DNA from: Dugong dugon
Lineage: Eukaryota; Chordata; Mammalia; Sirenia; Dugongidae
Assembly: GCA_030035585.1 (NCBI GenBank)
Contig: CM057475.1
Coordinates: forward strand, 4,039,501-4,103,500
DNA: 64,000 bases
Reading direction: 5' to 3'
Below the pieces are notes generated by a model. It had not been told where the DNA came from. It made no database searches and was given only the letters and a program-made list of their open reading frames with translations. Position 1 is the first letter of the stretch. The number at the start of each line of letters is the position of its first letter. The position numbers and the translations under genes were made by a program. Shown in pieces: positions 46,140 to 57,150 of this stretch.

Positions 46140-46445
46140 TTCCCAGATCATATGACCCACTTCCTTGCTTAAAACTCTCCAATGTCTTCCATTGCTCTTA
46201 AATGTAAACTCCTTATTATTACCTCCAAAGTTCCACATTATCAGGATCTTTTCCTTTTCTGATTTTTCTTGACTATTCTAGATCTTTGCAAGGTTGGTTT
46301 CTTCTCTTTGAGGAGGAGCTTAAAGTTCATCTCCTTAGGAATTCCTTGACCGCTGTCTCTAAAGTAACTATCATATCATCTTATCATAATTCTGTTTAGA
46401 TTACTCATCATCTGATAGTTTTCTGATTGATTGGTTGTTGCAGTG
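46140..46445 (+). mobile_element. L2-type ancient LINE, 3' end
   Basis: The segment reads like a decayed L2 3' region. CTTGCTTAAAACTCTCCAATG and TGTAAACTCCTTATTATTACC lead to a GCTTAAAGTTCATCTCCTTAGGAATTCCTTGACC block. In L2 these correspond to 'CTCAAATGTCACCTCCTCWGGGAAGCCTTCCCTGAC' and its neighbours. An AT-rich TATCATATCATCTTATCATAATTCTG follows, as in L2. The assignment rests on remembered family landmarks. Confidence 0.6.
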
Positions 46446-46585
46446 GTTCCCATGCTCATTTTGCTTCTACTTCCATATACAATAAAAGTACAGTACAGTG
46501 GAAGGAAGTACTAGAGTGGATGGATTTATTCAACAGATATTTATGGGACAGAATTCACAGACACAGTGTTACCCAGCACAGATAG
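46446..46585. other. Short unassigned stretch
   Basis: No gene or family recognised. A short L2-like tail (TTTATTCAACAGATATTTATGG) near 46526 could be the 3' end of a further fragment. Confidence 0.35.
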
Positions 46586-46830
46586 ATATACAATAGATGC
46601 AGAAAAATTATTTAACAAAGTTCAATATCCATTCATGACAAACACTGCTAGCTGACTAGAAGCGGAAAGGAGCTTCCTTATTCTGGTAGAGTAGCTACAA
46701 ATCCCTATAGAAGACATCATTGGTAAACTATTGAAAGCTTTTTTTGGGGGGTGGGGTTGGGGATAAGACAAGGGTTCTAGCTATCCTCACTACTATTTGA
46801 CACTACAAAAGAGGTTAGCATATTCGGGAT
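46586..46830 (+). pseudogene. Old L1 RT fragment
   Basis: Codons for IDAEKLFNKVQYPFMTNT (about 46595-46645; [18 protein letters not shown] in copy E) are followed by a decayed fingers/palm region with GIRQGF-like sequence near 46765. It is much more diverged than the other copies, with no open frame. Confidence 0.7.
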
Positions 46831-47034
46831 CATAAGTCAATATAGTGGTCATAGTGGGGAGTGAGAGGTGACTGGAAGGAGGGATTCTTCCCAAGTTCTG
46901 GTAAGATCTCTTTCTTGATCTAGGATTGTGTTATAGGCTATATTCCCTTTGTAAAAATTCTTTGAGCTGTCCATTTATGATTTGTGCACATTTCCATATG
47001 AATATTATACTTCCATAGAATATTGACTTTAAAA
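46831..47034. other. No gene or repeat recognised
   Basis: It contains a G-rich segment (about 46850-46890) and otherwise unremarkable sequence. It may be the decayed interior of the same old L1 as the flanking fragments. Confidence 0.4.
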
Positions 47035-47287
47035 ATAATGGAAGCAACCTAAATGTCCATCAATAGGGGAATGGATAAAGAAATTAAGATATCTCCATAC
47101 TGTTATAATTTATTCAGCAATTTAAAAAGAATGAGGGAGACCTATATTGTTGACTTGGAAACAAAACTTTCAGATATATTAGTGAAGTGAAAAAAAAATG
47201 AGTTGCAGAACAATATATACCAAATGATCTCATTTGTATATGTGTGCAAATATTAACACTAAAAGAATATTTAGAGAAGTAGGATGT
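47035..47287 (+). mobile_element. Old L1 fragment (ORF2 C terminus and 3' UTR)
   Basis: GGAAGCAACCTAAATGTCCATCAATAG, GGATAAAGAAATTAAGATATC and AATTTAAAAAGAATGAGG are hallmarks of the ORF2 C-terminal end in L1M-type elements (codons for WKQPKCPSIGEWIKKLR... in frame). AGTTGCAGAACAATATATA and ATCTCATTTGTATA are the L1M 3' UTR continuation. It is likely the same old insertion as 46586-46830 with the middle lost. Confidence 0.75.
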
Positions 47288-47290
47288 GGT

Positions 47291-47530
47291 GTTGCGGTTA
47301 GTTGCCATCCAGATGGCTCCAAGTCATGGAGACCTTATCTATAGCAGAAAGAAGTGTTGCCTGGCATCTTCATGATCATTGCTATATTTCAGTTGCATTG
47401 TTGCAGCTATTATGTCAATCCATCTCACGGAGCATTTCCCTCATTTTGTTGGCCCTCTACTTTACCAAACATGATGTACTTTTCTAGTGTCAGATGTTGT
47501 CTGTTGTGAGATGTGTCTTGACCTAAAGCG
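47291..47530 (+). mobile_element. AfroSINE-like short element (or RTE 3' end in antisense)
   Basis: GGTTAGTTGCCATCCAGATGGCTCCAAGTCATGGAGACC is a decayed form of the tRNA-like head (a GTTCCGACTC-type B box) seen in afrotherian SINEs. ATTGTTGCAGCTATTATGTCAATCCATCTC and TACTTTACCAAACATGATGTAC match the reverse complement of the RTE 3' end at 19500-19700. Both SINE and antisense RTE tail would look alike over this length, so the class is not certain. It is strongly diverged, hence old within the lineage. Confidence 0.62.
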
Positions 47531-47555
47531 GAGAATACCAAAAGTATTTTTGCCT

Positions 47556-47612
47556 GTATTTTATGAACTACACAAAGACATTTGACTCTTTGTATCACAA
47601 CAAATTATTATG
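47556..47612 (+). mobile_element. Short RTE-like fragment
   Basis: TTTTATGAACTACACAAAGACATTTGACTC...CACAACAAATTAT parallels the RTE palm (FIDYAKAFDCVDHNKL codons). Fifty-seven bases are too few for certainty. Confidence 0.4.
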
Positions 47613-47859
47613 CTGTGGTAGGTAAAGGTAGATTCTACTTTTAACTATACTCTTACCTTATTTGATTCTTTATAACAACAATATATTCATGCTTTACTTG
47701 TGTAAAATAAATACAGATTATTCTAGATGGATGAAGAGGAGAATCTAAGCTGTTTCAAGGAATCACATCTGGTGGTGTGCTTGAGGGGACAGGAGTCACT
47801 GCTTTTGCTCAAGAATCAGGGGAGTAGGCAAGAAGCAGTGAAACGCAGGCAGCACACGT
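47613..47859. other. No gene or repeat recognised
   Basis: AT-rich to mixed sequence lying between the RTE-like scrap and a MIR. No long open frame. Confidence 0.45.
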
Positions 47860-48025
47860 GGGCTCCATCTCTAGTGCTACCTTTCCATAGCTGGTGACTT
47901 TGGCAGTTGCTTAGACCCTCTGCTTTAAGTTTCCTCATGTGAAAATGGGATATTAACTTCCCTACAGGGTCATTTTCAAAATAAAATTAATCCATGTCAA
48001 ATGTTTGGCCTATAGCAGGAATAGG
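47860..48025 (+). mobile_element. MIR (tRNA-derived SINE shared by mammals)
   Basis: The core GGTGACTTTGGCAGTTGCTTAGACC...TTTCCTCATGTGAAAATGGGA followed by ATTAACTTCCCTACAGGGTC matches the MIR body (TGTGACCTTGGGCAAGTCACTTAACC...TTTCCTCATCTGTAAAATGGGGA). The L2-like tail TGTTTGGCCTATAGCAGG is also present. Confidence 0.82.
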
Positions 48026-50055
48026 TAAGTGGAAAGCAAGGATAGCAATGACCTAATTCCGCTGTGCTGGTTCCAACTTTATCCACTTTTTCACTTTAAC
48101 CTGCCCTGCAGCTTTCCTTCTTCTGTGGACTCTGTACATGTATGTGGGGGAATCAGGTCATCCCATCACACCTTGTATTTCAGTGAAGGTTTCATTCCAT
48201 ACTAAAACCAGAAAGATATATGGTCCTCAGGGGAATGGCTTTAAAAGGGGTTGATGGCTAGCACTGGGTAGGGTGGGGAGCTGCTCCCTGCAGACCACTT
48301 TGGCACCAGGGGTAGATTTTTCTCCCAGACCTTCATTGCCCTGAATCCTTTTAAGACACAACTGTTGTTTCTTCTTTGGTGCCTGAATGGGGAGACAGAG
48401 TCTGAGACTGTTATTTTAATAGAGAATAACTACAAACAAATAGCAAGGAATAAATTCAAGTTTAAAAATAAGCAGTCTGCATAGACAGTCCTCAGGGCTT
48501 GCCCTCAATGAATTAGCTGAGTGAAGGATAGCACCTGGTCCCCGAAGTCAGCAGAACGCCTACCTGTCAGCATCATTAATTGCTCAGAGTTAGATAGAAC
48601 ATGTCTCCCTGAAGAATAGAACTGCTTAGCCAACATTAGGCCTTTCTTTGTAACAGAGCTTATATTTATCTACTTTTGTTCCTCCCTCCTCTCTTTGCAA
48701 ACCAATCCAGCCCCTAGTGCTCCCAGCTGGGCCCAGGACTGCGTCAGCCCCCCACTCACACAGCCTGTGCTCTTCTTGTAGCTGTGCAGGGCCGTGGGTG
48801 CTGCACCACCATTTTCTCCACCATGTCTTCAGCCACAGCCTAGATAAATGTCATGTTCAGAAGCAGAAGCCCCTGCAGAAGTCACAGGGGCTGTATTTGG
48901 GGATTCCTTCCCAAAGTTGTATGTTGTGAGTTCTGGCCAAGCTGTTGGTAACTTGTCAAAAGGGGTCACTACTTCTCTTTTTCATGCGTCCTCATTAATC
49001 CATCATTGGGAATGTAATTTGTCCCATCTTGGAGGCATAGCGTATTTACAAAATGATATAAAACTGCAGACATCTGTTAGCACTGCCAGGGCCCTCAGAT
49101 TGATGAATAGTGGGAAGGTTTGGTCACAATGCTTCTGGAGTTAATCCCAAATTAACTTTTCTATACCTGCCAAAAAGAAATATGAGATCAATGAAGGTTT
49201 TGTGATAGGCTGTAATCTCACAATTAAGCATACGACTGAAAAAATGGGACAAAGCATTGACGCATAGGAAGCAAAATAAACACGTCCTGGAGCCCGTCTG
49301 GTGACAAGTCCTCCTGTGTTTACACTTTTAACTCTCAGCTGCAGTGCCGTCTCTCAGGCAAGCACACAATGTTCAGGGTGCTGCTGTGTCCTTCATCGAG
49401 GCTGGTGTCTGCTTGTTTATTTTTTTGATCCAAATAAATGGGCTGTCTCCAGCATTCTGTTTCCACATGCCCTCTGCATGCCAACAGTCACCCAAACTAA
49501 ACAATTGGAATTTTCCGGGTAATTGAGTTCAAAGTTTCAAACTTACCTACAAGAAAATAATTCAACTTTGCTAGGATAACCACCCTACAGTCTGGAGAAA
49601 GTATTCAAGGGGATGAAGTGTCTTTAGCAGAATTGTCTACTTAGCAGGAGTGGAAGGAGAAGCAAGGGTAGGAAAAAACCACTGTTTGTGCTCTGCTCTG
49701 GAGAGTTACGCAAACTAGAGCTGAATTCCCTCTCCAGACAATCCAGCTTTATCTCTTTAGAAAAATATTAGCCCATCTGAATACCTGGAATCACTCTGGA
49801 AGCACCCCCAGAGTTGGCCAGACAAGGGTCTGCTTCTTCATTTTCCATTAACAGAAGTATGTACCAGGATTGTTAGAATGCAGCAAAGCAACTGCCCAAA
49901 AAATCCAGACAAATATTTTTAATTGCATCCTAAGAGCAAATAACTCTTTTCCTTCTTTTAAAATTAATTAAAATAATCAATTTTGGCTACTGATGCTCAT
50001 TGATTAGGTGTCCACCTTTCTGGCAGCCTCAGCCTGAGTCAGGAGGACTTTGAAA
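48026..50055. other. Largest island without recognised repeat or gene
   Basis: About 2 kb of moderate composition. Two short open frames on the plus strand (48717-48929; 48848-49144) overlap each other in different frames, with no recognised domain. A possible splice acceptor-like TTGTATTTCAG occurs near 48173, but no exon can be supported. C-rich blocks (48680-48800) and an AT-rich stretch (49915-49985) stand out. This would be the place to look for conserved noncoding sequence. Confidence 0.5.
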
Positions 50056-50655
50056 TCAATTTCCCTGGCTGTGGAAAACAGTTTGGTAGTTCCTCAAAAA
50101 GTTAAACAGAACTACCATACAATATGACCCAAAAATTCCACTCTCAGATATATACCCAAGGAACTTGAAATCAAAGTTGCAAATAGACAATTGTATACCA
50201 ATGTTCATAGCAGCACTATTCAAAATAGCCAAAAGGTGGAAACAACATAAATGACTATCAACTGATGAATGGATACACCAAATGTGGTACATACATACAG
50301 TGGAATACTACTTACTCATAAAGAGATACGAAATCCTGATACATGCCATAATATGAATGAACCTTGAAAACATTATGCTGAATGAAATAAGTCAGTCCCA
50401 AAAGGACAAATATTGTATGATCTCACTTATATGAAATATCGATAATAGGCAAATACATAGAGACCAAAGTTTATTAGTGGTTACTAGTGGCAGAAGGGAG
50501 GGAAATACAGGGAGTCATCATTTGGGAAGCAGTGTTTGTTTTTTTTATGGTGATGGAAAATTTGATGTTGATTATGGGTGATTATTGCACAACATGATTA
50601 ATGTAATTGATATCACTAAATTGTACACCTAAAATATTGAATTGGCAAATGTGTT
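50056..50655 (+). mobile_element. Old L1 3' end (L1MA-like), plus strand
   Basis: The end of ORF2 is read in decayed form: TTCCACTCTCAGATATATACCCAAGG (about 50136), ATGTTCATAGCAGCACTATTC (about 50200), GATGAATGGATACACCAAATGTGG (about 50265). It is followed by GTCAGTCCCAAAAGGACAAATATTGTATGATCTCACTTATATG and a typical L1MA 3' UTR ending in TTGTACACCTAAAATATTGAATTGG. The tail passes into a TG/TA repeat. It belongs to an older, widely shared L1 class than the A-M copies. Confidence 0.85.
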
Positions 50656-50696
50656 TTATATATATGTGTGTGTGTGTATATATATATATATATAGT
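50656..50696. repeat. (TG)n/(TA)n microsatellite
   Basis: TATATATGTGTGTGTGTGTATATATATATATATATAG lies between the tail of a plus-strand L1 and the 3' end of a minus-strand L1. It probably grew from the A-rich tails. Confidence 0.85.
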
Positions 50697-51908
50697 ATTT
50701 AGATGAAGGTTTACACAACAAACTTGCTTTTCATTCAACAGTACATATATTGTTTTATGACATTGGTTAACAACCCCACCACATGTCAACATTGTCCCTT
50801 TTCAACATGGGGTTCTCTATTACCAGCTTTCCTGTTCCCTCCTGCCTTCCAGCCCTTGTCCCTGGGTGGGTGCACCCCTTTAGTCTCGTTTTGTTTTATA
50901 GGCCTGTCTAATCTTTGGCTGAAGGGTGAACCTCAGGAGTAATTCATTACTTAGCTAAAAGGATATCCAGGGGCCGTACTCGGTGTTTCTCCACTCTCTG
51001 CCTAGCCAATAAGTCTGGTCTCTTTGTGTGTGTGTGTGTGTTAGAATTTTGTTCTACATTTTTCTCCAGCTCTTTCTGGTGACTTCTATTGTGATCTCTG
51101 TCAGAGCAGTCAGTGGTGGTAGCTGGACACCATCTAGTTGTACTGGATGCAGTCTGGTGGAGGTCTTGGAAGTTGTAGTCCATTAGTCCTTTGGACTAAT
51201 CTTTCCATTGTGTCTTTAGTTTTCTTCCTTCTCCCTTGCTTCTGAAGGAGGAAGACCAGTGGAGTATCTTAGATGGCTTCTCACAGGCTTTTAAGACCCC
51301 AGATGCTACTCACCAAAGTAGAATGTAGATCATTTTCTTAATAAACTGTTACGCCACTTGAGCTACATTTTCCCCAAGACCATGATCCCCACAGCTGTCA
51401 GTCTAGTAATTTGGTCCCTCAGGGAGTTTGGATGTGTCTATGGAACTTCCATGACCTTGTCTTGTACAAGTTGTGCTGGCTTCCCCAGTATTTTGTACTG
51501 TCTTACCCTTCACCAAAGTTACCACTTGTCTATTGTCTATTTAGTGTTTTTCCATCCACACTCCTCCCCTCCCTCCTAACCATCAAAGATGATTTCTTTA
51601 TAACAGAAAGGTTTCTGAGTAAATCTTTTTCATAATTTTTTATAGTAGTGGACTCATACAATATTTGTCCTTTTGTGATTGACTTATTTCACTCAGCATA
51701 ATGCCTCCAGATTCATCCATCTTGTGAGATGCTTCCAAGATTCATTATTATTCTTTATTGTTGCATAGTACTGCATTTTATGTATGTACCATAGTTTGTT
51801 TATACATTTATCTGTTGATGGTATCTAGGTTGTTTCCATCTTTTTGCTATTGTGAACAATGCTGCAATGAACATGGGTGTGCATATGTCTATTGGTGTGA
51901 CACCTCTG
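50697..51908 (-). mobile_element. L1 copy I: 3' UTR and end of ORF2, minus strand
   Basis: The terminal module (TGAAGGTTTACAC...GACATTGGTTAACAACCCC, one copy) starts at 50700. The 3' UTR follows, with a GT run at 51025-51040, AAGACCCCAGATGCTACTCACC (about 51294) and the pyrimidine tract (about 51553-51580). The ORF2 stop region is near 51655 and its C terminus (antisense of [15 protein letters not shown] near 51840-51885) runs to 51908. There it is cut by another L1 3' UTR lacking a T run. The ORF2 continues plausibly at 62457 (copy M) after a gap of about 60 bp. Confidence 0.85.
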
Positions 51909-54160
51909 ATACAAAAATTTACACATACATTGTTATGTGACCCTAATTGCTCTCGCTATACTGTGACAGCACACTCCTCGTTTCCACCCCTGATTTCCCA
52001 TGTCCATTCAACCAGCTCCTAACCCTCTCTGCCTTCTCATCTCACCTCTGGACAGAAGCTGCCCATTTAGATTTATGTATCTACCACAGCTAAGAAGCAC
52101 ACTCTTTGCAAATACCATTTTATGTCCCACAGTCCAGTCCAATCTTTGCCTGAAGAGTTGGCCTCAGAAGTTATTTTAGTTCTGGGCTGATAGAGAATCC
52201 AGGGGCCGTGCTTTCCAGGGTTCCTCCAGTCTCAGTCAGACCATTAACTCTGGCCTTTTTACTGGAATTTGAGTTCTGCACCCCACTTTTCTCCTGCTGT
52301 ATCAGTGACTCTCAGTTGCATTCCCTGTCTGGGCGGTCATTGGTGGTAGCTGGGCACCATCTAGTTCTTCTGGTCTCAGGCTGATGAATTCTCAGGTTTT
52401 TGTGGCCCTTTCTGTCTCTTGGGCTAATACTTTCCTTGTGTCTTTGGTGTTCTTCATTCTCCTTTACTCCAGGTGGTTGGGAACAATTGATGCATCTTAG
52501 ATGGCCACTTGCAAGCTTTTAAGACCCCAGACACCACTCACCAAAGTAGGATGCAGAACATTTTCTTAATAAACTTTGTTATGCCAATTGACCTAGATGT
52601 CGTCTGAAAGCATGGTCTCCAGACCCCCACCCCTGCTACTCTGTCCATCGAAGTGTTTGATTGTATTCAGGAAACTTCTTAGCTTTGGTTTAGTCCGGTT
52701 GTGCTGACGTCCCTTGTAGTGTGTGCTATCCTTCCCTTCACCTAAGATAAATCTTGTCTACTATCTAGTTAGTGAATAACCCCCATCCTCCCTTCCCACC
52801 CTTGTAACCATCAAAGAATGTTTTCTTCTGTGTTTAAACCTATTCTTGAGTGCTTATAATAGTGGTCTCATACAATATTTGTCCTTCTATGACCGACTAA
52901 ATTCACTCAGCATAATGCCCTCCAGATCCTTCTGTGTTATGTTTCACTTCATCGTTGGTCTTTATCATTGCTTGGTATTCCATTGTGTGGATATACTATA
53001 ATTTGTTTATCCATTCGTCCATTGATGGGCATTGTTTCCATCTTTTTGCTATTGTAAACAGTGCTGTAATGAACATGGGTGTGCATATATCTATTCGTGT
53101 GATGGCTGTTAAGTCTCTAGGATATATTCCAAGGAGCAGGACAGCTGGATCATATGGTACCTCTATTTCTAGCTTTTGAAGAAAGCACAAAATCCATTTC
53201 TAAAGTGGTTGTACCATTTTACATTCCCACCAACAGTGTATAAGTGTTCCAGTCTCTCCACAACCTCTCCAGCATTTATTATTTTGTGTTTTTGGATGAA
53301 TGCTAGCCTTGTTGGGGTGAGCTATCTCATTGTAATTTTGATCTGCATTTCTCTAATGGCTAAAGATCATGAGCATTTCTTCATGTGCCTGTTAGCCACC
53401 TGAATGTCTTCTTTGGTGAAGTGCTTGTTCATATCATTTGCCCGTTTTTTAATTGGGTTATTTGTCTTTTTGTTGTTGAGGTTTTGCAGTGACTTGTAGA
53501 TTTTAGAGATTAGACTCTGATCAGATTTGTCATAATCAAAAATTTTTTCCAGTCTGTAGGTTGTCTTTGACTCTTTTGGTGAAGTCTTTTGATGAGCATG
53601 TGTTTGATTTTTAGGTGCTCCCAGTTATCTAGTTTCTCTTCTGTTCATGCATTGTTACTTATGGTTCGTATTCTGTTTATGCCATTTGTTAAGGCTCCTA
53701 GTGTTGTCCCTATTTTTTCTTCCATGATCTTTATTGTTTTAGGCTTTATATTTAGGGCTTTTATCCATTTTGAGTTAGTTTTTGTGCATAGTGTAAGGTA
53801 TGGGTCTTGTTTCATTTTTTTGCAGATGGATTTCCAGTTATGCCAGCACCATTTGTTAAAGAGACTGTATTTTCCCCAATTAACGGACTTTGGGCCTTTG
53901 TCAAAAATCAGCTGCTCATAGGTGGATGAATTTATGTCTGGATTCTCAGTTCTTTTCCATGGTTCTATGTATCTGTTGTTGTACCAGTACTAGGCTGTTT
54001 TGAGAACCGTGGTGGTATAATAGGTTCTAAAATCAGGTAGTGTGAGGCCTCCCTCTTTGTTCTTCTTCAGTAATGCTTTACTTATCCAGGGATTCTTCCC
54101 TTTCGATATAAAGTTGGCGATTGGTTTCTCCATCTCATTAAAAAATGCCGTTGAAATTTG
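51909..54160 (-). mobile_element. L1 copy J, 3' half (3' UTR and ORF2 C-terminal part)
   Basis: Starts about 50 bp inside the 3' UTR (no poly(T)), so its 3' end was lost. The 3' UTR runs to about 52853 and ORF2 ends at 52854-52856. Coding landmarks: [20 protein letters not shown] (about 53040-53110), [25 protein letters not shown] (about 53815-53890). It is interrupted at 54160 by copy K and resumes after AAATTTG at 57158. Confidence 0.9.
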
Positions 54161-55334
54161 TTTTTACTTTATTTTTTTATTGTACTTCAGGTGAAGGTTT
54201 ACAGAACAAATAGTTTCTCATTAAACAGTCAGTACACATATTGTTTTATGACATTGGTTAACAACCCCACAACATATCAACCCTCTCCCTTCTCAACCTT
54301 TTTTTTTTTTTGGTGAAAATATACATAGCCAAAGATACACCATTTCAAAAATTTCCACATATATAGTTCAGTAACTTCGAGTACGCTCTTCCAGTTGTGC
54401 TGCTATTCTCACTTTAGATGAAGGATTACAGAACAAAATAGTTTCTCATTAAACAGTTAGTACAGATGTTGCCCTATCACAATGGTTAAGAACCTCACAA
54501 CACATCAACACTATCCTTACTCAAACTTGGGTCCCCTATCACCAGCTTTCCTGTCCCCTTCTGCCTTGTTGCCCTTGTTCCTCGACTGCTGTGCCTCATT
54601 AACCCATTTGGTATTATGGGGCTGTCCACTCCCCAGCTGAACGTTGAACCTCGGAAATGACTTCACCACTGAGCTAAAAGGGTGTCTGTGGGCTATACTC
54701 TCGAGGTTTCTCCACTCTCCTTTAGGCCAGTAAATGTGGTCTTTTTTGTTTGAGCTAAAATTTTGTTCTACATCCTTCTCCAGCTCTGTCCAGAACCCTC
54801 TGTGATCCCTCTCAGAGCAGTCAGTGGTGGTAGCTGGGCACCATGTAGCTGTATTGGACTCCGTCTGGTGGAGGCCCTGGTGGCTGTGGTCCATTAATCC
54901 TTCAGGCTAATCTTTTCCTTGTATCCTGTTCTCTTCATTCTCCCTTGCTCCCGAAGGGGTGAGACCAGTGGAGTATCTTAGATGGCTGCTGACAGGCTTT
55001 TAAGACCCCAGACGCTACTCACCAAGGTAGAATGTAGAACATTGTCTTTATAAACTGTGTTATGCCAATTGGCCTAGATGTTCCCCGAGACCATGGTCCC
55101 CACAGCCCTCTGCCCAGCAATTCAGTCCCTCAGGGAGTTTGGATGTGTCTAGGGAGCTTCCATGACTTTTCCTTGTACACGTTATACTGGTTTCCCCAGT
55201 TTTGTGTACTGTCTCACCCTTCACCAAAGATACCACTTATCTCTTTCCTATTTAGTATTCCCCCCCCCACCCCTCCCACCCCTGGTAACCAACAAAGAGT
55301 GTAACTTTTTGCGGGTAAACTTTTTCATGGGTTT
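54161..55334 (-). other. L1 3' UTR, copy K, with duplicated terminal module
   Basis: Modules at about 54190-54275 and 54415-54505 share the TGAAGGTTTACAGAACAAATAGTTTCTCATTAAACAGT pattern in part; an internal T12 lies between them. The C-rich tract at 55260-55282 is the G-rich tract of the sense strand. Landmark TTTTAAGACCCCAGACGC is near 54998. Confidence 0.85.
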
Positions 55335-57150
55335 TTACAATAGAGGTCTCATACAATATTTGTCCTTTTGTGCTTGACTTATTTCACTCAGCATAATGTC
55401 CTCCAGTTTCATCCATGTTATGAGATGCTTCACAGATTCATTGTTGTTCTTTCTCATTGCGTAGTACTCCATTGTGTGTATGTACCATAGTTTGTTTATC
55501 CATTCATCTGCTGATGGGCATCTAGATTGTTTTCTTTTTTTGCTATGATGAACAATGCTGCCATGAACATGGGTGTGCATATGTCTGTTCGAGTGATGGC
55601 TCTTATTTCTCTAGGATATGTTCCTAGGAGTGGGATTGCTGGATCAAATGGTATGTCTATTTCTAGCTTTCTGAGGAAGCGCCATATCGTTTTCCAAAAT
55701 GGTTGTATCATTTTGCATTCCCACCATCAGTGCATAAGAGTTCCGATCTCCCCGCAGCACCCCCCACCCCCAATATTTGTTATTTCCAGTGTTTTTGATT
55801 CGTGCCAGTAATGCCGGAGTGAGATGGTATCTCATTGTGGTTTTAATTTGCATTTCTCTAATGGCTAGTGATCGTGAGCATTTCCTCATGTGTCTGTTGT
55901 CCTCTTGAATGTCTTCTTTGGTGAATTGTCTGTTCATTTCCTTTGCCCATTTTTTAATAGGATTATTTGTCTTTTTGTTGTAGAGGTGTAGGATTTTTTT
56001 GTAGATTCTGGAGATTAGACCTTTGTCTGACTTGTACTGTCCAAGAATTTTTCCCAGTCTGTAGGTTTTCTTTTTACTCTTTTGGTGAAGTCTTTTGAAG
56101 AGCATAGGTGTTTGATTTTTAGAAGATCCCAGTTATCTAGCTTATCTTTTCGGGTTTGTGTGTTGATGGTTATGGTTTGTATCCTGTTAATGCCGTTTAT
56201 TAGGGCCTGTAGCATTGATCCTATTTTTTTTTCTGTGGACTTTATAGTTTTTGGCTTTATATTTAGGTCTTTGATCCATTTTGAATTAGTTTTTGTATAT
56301 AGCATGAGGTATGGGTCCTTGTTTCATTTTTTGGCAGGCGGCTATCCTGTTTTGCCAGCACCATTTGTTAAAAAGAGTGTCTTTTCCCCATTTGATGGAC
56401 TTTGGGCCCTTGCTGAAGATCAGATGACCGTAGGTGCATAGATTTACATCTGGGTTCTCAATTCTGTTCCATTGGTCAGTGTATCTGTCATTGTACCAGT
56501 ACCAGGCTGTTTTGACTACCACAGCTGTATAGTAGGTTTTGAAGTTAGCTAGTGTGAGTCCTCCTACTTTTTCTTCTTCAGTAGAGCTTTACTTATCTGG
56601 GGCTTCTTCCCTTTCCATATAAAGTTAATGTTTAGTTTTTCCATCTCTTGAAGAATGTTGTTGGTGTTTGGATCCGATTGTGTTGTATTTGTAAATTGGT
56701 TTGGGTAGAATTGTCATTTTCACAATCTTGAGTCTACCTATCCATGAGCATGGTATGTTTTTCCATTTATGTAGATCCCTTTGGGTTTCTTGCAGTAGTG
56801 TTTTGTAGTTTTCTTTGTATAAGTGTTTTACATCCCTGGTTAGATTTATTCCTAAGTATTTTATTTTATTAGGGGTGTTATAAATAGTATTGTTTTCCTG
56901 ATTTCCTTTTATTGTTCTCCTTATTGGAGTATAGGAATCCAACTGATTTTTGTATGTTTATCTTGTATCCTGCTACTCTGCTGAATCTTTCTATTAGTTC
57001 CAGTAGATTTCTCGTTGAGTCTTTAGGGTTTTCTGTGTATAGTATCATATCATCTGTAAACAGGGACAGTTTAACTTCTTCATTACCAATTTCAATGTCC
57101 TTTATTTCTTTTTCTTGCCTTATTGCTCCAGCTAGAACATCCAACACAAT
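55335..57150 (-). pseudogene. L1 ORF2, copy K, RT palm to C terminus
   Basis: It begins in the palm ([29 protein letters not shown]). The catalytic FADD reads FTDD at 57049-57060. Thumb and C-terminal regions follow ([73 protein letters not shown]), ending with KYCMRPLL at 55335-55360. The frame changes near 56880, 56600, 56290, 55700 and 55520. No endonuclease is present. Confidence 0.92.

Noticed and set aside
47291-47350. A functional tRNA gene
   Set aside because: Only a decayed tRNA-like B box; no cloverleaf, and the following sequence is SINE/RTE-like.
48717-49144. Two overlapping open frames that might be an exon
   Set aside because: No domain, no convincing splice sites on both sides and short length; recorded only as an unassigned island.
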